In this document: in pieces, positions 62,641 to 64,000 of the stretch
Position numbering within the stretch: the first letter of the stretch is position 1
How the letters are laid out: each line of letters starts with the position of its first letter
Assembly: GCA_964035545.1 (NCBI GenBank)
Contig: OZ037769.1
Location: 14,440,633 to 14,504,632, forward strand
Reading direction: 5' to 3'
Length of the DNA: 64,000 bases
Origin: Bugula neritina
Lineage: Eukaryota > Bryozoa > Gymnolaemata > Cheilostomatida > Bugulidae
Position numbers and translations under genes: made by a program
The notes under the pieces: generated by a model
Told to the model about the DNA's origin: nothing
The model's input: only the letters and a program-made list of their open reading frames with translations
The model's database searches: none

Positions 62641-63590
62641 ATAAGGCAACCTGAACAACAAAACCTACACACCATACACCAAGTCAAACAGTTTTACTAA
62701 ATGTTATATTTATAGCAAATCCAACCACCCACCAAGCATAATCACCAACCTACCATTGTCTGTTAACAAACGACTGTCGTCAATATCATCTAATGAGAAA
62801 ATGTTCGCACAATCCACCTACAACCACCAAAACCTCCTAAACCAAAGTGGCTATAAACACCAACTACAATTTCTACCAAGAACACAAACCGACAACACAC
62901 AATAGAAATCCTGAAACCGAAAAAGAAAAGTTGTTTGGTACAATCCACCATACAGCCAACATGTAACCACAAAAATTGCAAAAAAACTTTTTTAAAATCA
63001 TGATTGAGGAATTTCCGAAACAGCACCCACTCTATAAAATAATTAACAAAAACAATATAAAAGTTAGCTACAGCTGCATGCCAAACATAAAACATACCAT
63101 AAATGCCCACAATAACAGAATTTTAGAGAAAAAGAAGCAACAAAACAAAACCCCCAGAAAAAACTGCAACTGCAGAGAATAAGAAAGTTGTCCACTGAAA
63201 GGAAACTGTTGGGGGAGCAGAGTAATATACCAAGCAACTGTAGAAACCACCGAAAATGAACCTACAACATACATTGGCCTAAGTGAAAGACCGTTCAAAC
63301 TAAAATACACAAACCACAAATCATCATTCAAAAACAAGGAAAAAGCAAATCAAACAGAACTTAGCAAATACATTTGGCAACTATGTAACTAGCAAAAACA
63401 TTAAACATAATTTAAGTTGAAAAATATTAAGGAAAGCGAAACCATACAAAACAATTACCAAAAGGTGTAATTTATGCCTATGGGAATGTTTCTTTATTTT
63501 ATACAAACCCAACATGCGAAACGAACTCTTATCAACCTGCCGACACTCAAAAAAATTCTTACTGTGCAACCACAAAACCTAGAAACTCTG
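62641..63590 (+). pseudogene. Penelope-like post-RT region and GIY-YIG domain (degenerate)
   Basis: In several frames: SNHPPSIITNLPLSVNKRLS, KIINKNNIKVSYSCMPN, CNCRE-stop, CPLKGNC, VIYQATVETTENEP, TYIGLSER, TELSKYIW and CRHS-like remains. Very close to the minus-strand copy at 56,315-57,312 but with more stops and indels. Confidence 0.85.
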
Positions 63591-63834
63591 TAGCCTATTT
63601 ATATTTTATGTATTATAGTAAATTATAGTATCCAAATATACCTATTAAGTATAATCACCCAACAACAACTTCATGCATCTGCTATAAATTGTGTTTTTAC
63701 ATTAAGTGTGTATTTGATATATTTAATTACACTTACAAACTTATATAACAACAAAGCCACTGCTATGTTTGCGTTACGCTCTACATTATGTTTAGCATGT
63801 TGATTTTCTTAATGTAAAAATTTAAATCCACCAA

Positions 63835-63885
63835 TATTGTGCCTGAGGAGTGCCAAAGAGGCATGAAACTATTAGTAGCGCAATA
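63835..63885 (+). ncRNA. Hammerhead ribozyme 3 (Penelope-like 3' region)
   Basis: Core CTGAGGA (63,843-63,849) and GAAA (63,865-63,868). Stem II is GTGCC/GGCAT with loop AAAGA. Stem III is ACT/AGT with a 3-nt loop; predicted cleavage follows A at 63,877. Stem I TATTGTGC/GCGCAATA pairs over 8 bp with one G-U. Confidence 0.88.
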
Positions 63886-63914
63886 AAACATCTAATTAAT
63901 TTGCTCTTTTCTTC

Positions 63915-63917
<3 letters not shown>

Positions 63918-63974
<57 letters not shown>
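63918..63974. repeat. (TA)n tract at window end
   Basis: TA run about 30 bases after hammerhead ribozyme 3, matching the ribozyme/(TA)n order at 50.1-50.4 kb. Confidence 0.95.
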
Positions 63975-63978
<4 letters not shown>

Positions 63979-64000
63979 GTATACGAGAAACATTGTTTAT

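Noticed and set aside
62790-63110. Minus-strand frame resembling a hydrophobic protein (also + strand 57,049-57,396)
   Set aside because: It is the antisense of the Penelope-like coding strand; the two frames resemble each other only because the elements are homologous.

Overview
The window is animal nuclear DNA from an invertebrate. Genes are split by many GT-AG introns, the background is AT-rich, and every gene family recognised is metazoan (a leukotriene A4 hydrolase-type aminopeptidase, an ADAMTS metalloprotease, a P2X-type channel). A P2X family plus abundant Penelope-like elements and tRNA-derived SINEs would fit a lophotrochozoan such as a mollusc, but the species cannot be fixed from the sequence.

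Layout. Positions 1-6,500 hold the last 12 coding exons of an LTA4H-like M1 aminopeptidase (+ strand, 5' end outside the window), followed by its 3' UTR, a SINE and a fold-back repeat. Positions 8,797-25,950 hold a complete-looking 21-exon ADAMTS gene (+ strand, 1,141 codons that stay in frame across all junctions), closest in architecture and sequence to ADAMTS16/18. From about 27,600 to the end the window is an accessory, transposon-built region full of (TA)n tracts.

Accessory region. Three related units (28,840-39,513, 39,690-42,062 and 43,640-48,403) each carry P2X-like coding sequence on the minus strand with a shared 3' flank. The third has a nearly full intronless P2X-like frame broken by one TGA; the other two are truncated at the same point. 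Unit 1 was later split by a young 7.5-kb Ty3/Gypsy retrotransposon (30,617-38,126; 305-bp LTRs with 3 differences, 4-bp target duplication, tRNA-Leu primer site, a -1 frameshift signal and a 3' zinc-finger frame that seems to need splicing) and by a 0.8-kb MITE. Further right are Penelope-like fragments with GIY-YIG endonuclease domains (42.1, 48.7, 49.6, 56.3 and 62.2-63.6 kb), three of them followed by well-formed hammerhead ribozymes. There is also a decayed LINE (46 kb), a decayed K02A2.6-like Gypsy element (50.5-56.3 kb) interrupted by a hAT-type element with an 8-bp target duplication, and a Gag-only LTR element (60.3-62.1 kb).

The two host genes at the left are unrelated in function and simply neighbours. 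The most unusual points are the spliced zinc-finger frame and frameshift signal of the young Gypsy element, the P2X-like family that lacks the usual ATP-binding residues, the hammerhead ribozymes, active-site substitutions in the LTA4H-like enzyme, and a 28-bp tandem repeat that copies a splice acceptor of the ADAMTS gene.
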